NCBI GenBank assembly: GCA_963725415.1
Contig: CAVRZY010000213.1
Span: 1-6,154 of the forward strand
Length of the DNA: 6,154 nucleotides
Source: CAVRZY01 sp963725415
GTDB lineage: Bacteria > Acidobacteriota > Terriglobia > Bryobacterales > Bryobacteraceae
Direction: 5' to 3'
The first letter of the stretch is position 1; the number at the start of each line of letters is the position of its first letter. Position numbers and translations under genes: made by a program. The notes below the pieces were generated by a model that had not been told where the DNA came from, did not search any database, and saw only the letters and a program-made list of their open reading frames with translations. Shown one piece after another: positions 5,613 to 6,154 of the stretch.

Positions 5613-5620
5613 TTTTTTTT
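5613..5620 (-). promoter_or_regulatory. A8 frameshift site in the IS630 transposase
   Basis: The minus strand reads TTT AAA AAA AAC in the upstream frame, containing the slippery heptamer A AAA AAC. A -1 shift leads into the frame encoding LPQVLAALLS and FQDEARFG. Without a shift translation ends 11 codons further on (SPRFSPPS then TGA). Ribosomal -1 slippage or transcriptional slippage would both serve. Confidence 0.7.
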
Positions 5621-6119
5621 AAATCGCTCTTGGGCCCGCTGGCGGGCCTGCGGGTGTCGGGGGCGCGGCCCCAGTTTGCGCCAGCCGTGTCGGTGCAGCA
5701 GGCGGTAGACATAGCCCAGAGACACCTCTCGGCCGGCGGCTTTCACCAACTGGGCATGCAGTTGCTTGGCGGTGACAATCTCCCCCGCCAGGGCCCGCCT
5801 TTGCACCTGCCGGAGGAAGGCTTCTTCCTTCCCCACCGACAGGTAGGCCCAGCGCCGCCCCCCGCGTCCCTGCCGCTCGAGGCCTTCCGGACCTTGCCGG
5901 TTGTACTGAGAGATCCACAGCCAGATGGCCTGCTTGGAGACACACAGCCAATCGGCGATCTGCCGCGCGGCGAACTCTCCCAGGTGAGTGAGCCAGATGG
6001 CCACGCGTTTCTGATAGCTGGGCTTGTCCGGGGCTTCGCGCACCCAGACCTGCATCTCTTCGGTGGAGAGCCAAGGTGTAATAAAGGCCGGTGGTCGCAT
6101 GGGAAAGACACCTGCCCCC

Positions 6120-6148
6120 ATTATCCATTACTCTACGTTTGATGTCAA
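6120..6148 (-). promoter_or_regulatory. Promoter of the IS630 transposase, overlapping the inverted repeat
   Basis: On the minus strand TTGACA (6148-6143, perfect) is followed after 17 bases by GATAAT (6125-6120, 5 of 6). Transcription would start near 6113, so the ATG at 6121 would not be in the message and the ATG at 6100 is the likely start. Placing the -35 box inside the repeat would let transposase binding repress its own gene, a common arrangement; that is inference. Confidence 0.65.
6131..6148. repeat. IS630 inverted repeat, right (transposase 5' side)
   Basis: The reverse complement reads TTGACATCAAACGTAGAG. It also supplies the TTGACA -35 box of the transposase promoter. Confidence 0.75.
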
Positions 6149-6154
6149 GCCGGT

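Larger units (their letters stand above)
5033..6100 (-). pseudogene. IS630-family transposase, two frames plus one extra frameshift
   Basis: Frame-corrected, this is about 355 residues, normal for the family. The N-terminal part (6100 to about 5615) starts MRPPAFITPWLSTEEMQ and has a helix-turn-helix region (FAARQIADWLCVSKQAIWLW) and an arm ending RAQERFKK. A -1 shift at the A8 run (5613-5620) leads into LPQVLAALLS and LFQDEARFG (first catalytic Asp). A one-base insertion in the GGGGCCC run (5421-5427) then breaks the frame: GLAAV-APLDGQFCSL is expected. After it come VMLLDGAGWH (second Asp) and LPPYSPELNPVEHIWDHLRE (catalytic Glu). The stop TAG is at 5035-5033. I chose the ATG at 6100, because the upstream ATG at 6121 lies in the -10 box of the likely promoter; AGGTG at 6113-6109 precedes 6100. 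The A8 shift is normal biology for such elements; the second is a lesion or a sequence error. Confidence 0.85.
5038..6148 (-). mobile_element. IS630-family element
   Basis: The transposase is enclosed by imperfect inverted repeats 5038-5055 and 6131-6148 (14 of 18 matching). IS630-family elements insert at TA and duplicate it. TA dinucleotides lie just left of the left repeat (5031-5032, 5034-5035), but no TA directly follows the right repeat before the window ends at 6154, so the exact tips and the duplication cannot be fixed. The transposase stop codon lies 3-5 bases outside the recognisable left repeat, suggesting that the true tip is slightly further out. The element lies about 70 bases past the S41 fragment. 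Confidence 0.75.

Noticed and set aside
1..6154. CRISPR array, tRNA or rRNA genes
   Set aside because: No regularly spaced repeats and no cloverleaf or rRNA-like sequence were seen on either strand.

Overview
The window is GC-rich accessory DNA from an IS-laden bacterial genome. The tandem tricorn-like S41 peptidase paralogs, the three-Cys-motif gene pair and the style of the transposases would fit an Acidobacteriota (Solibacter-like) chromosome, but that assignment is an inference with low confidence.

Layout: (1) 1-185 is the 3' end of a tricorn-type S41 peptidase gene. (2) A strong sigma70-like promoter at 203-231 drives a two-gene unit: tcmP (three-Cys-motif partner, 250-1370, broken by three single-base frameshifts), overlapping by one base a Gp37/Gp68 (DUF5131) three-Cys-motif gene that starts at 1370. 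(3) The gp37-like gene is split by a complete 2.3 kb IS3-family element (about 1592-3910) flanked by a 3-bp target duplication (AAC). Removing the element and one AAC restores an uninterrupted frame of about 251 codons. (4) The reading frame resumes at 3914 and ends at 4447. (5) 4509-4969 is a decayed C-terminal fragment of a second S41 paralog, about 87% identical by hand count to the left one in the shared part. (6) 5033-6148 is an IS630-family element with its inverted repeats, a programmed-type A8 frameshift site and one further frameshift.

The most interesting object is the IS3-family element. Besides orfA and orfB it carries a third gene, a short DnaG-like protein (CHC2-type zinc finger, primase core, Toprim) of 331 aa. 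Its ATG overlaps the orfB stop codon (ATGA), so all three genes look like one translationally coupled operon reading on the minus strand, and the primase-like gene lies inside the inverted repeats. The ends carry an 8-bp terminal and a 14-bp subterminal perfect inverted match. The two ends appear able to build a -35/-10 promoter when abutted in a circular intermediate. A replication-priming protein made with a copy-out-paste-in transposase suggests a role in replicating the transposition intermediate. This is inference, not demonstrated.

The older genes (tcmP, the second S41 copy) carry indels, and so does the IS630 transposase. The primase-like gene and both IS3 ORFs are open throughout, so the IS3 element may be the most recent arrival. 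Assembly error remains an alternative for the single-base indels.
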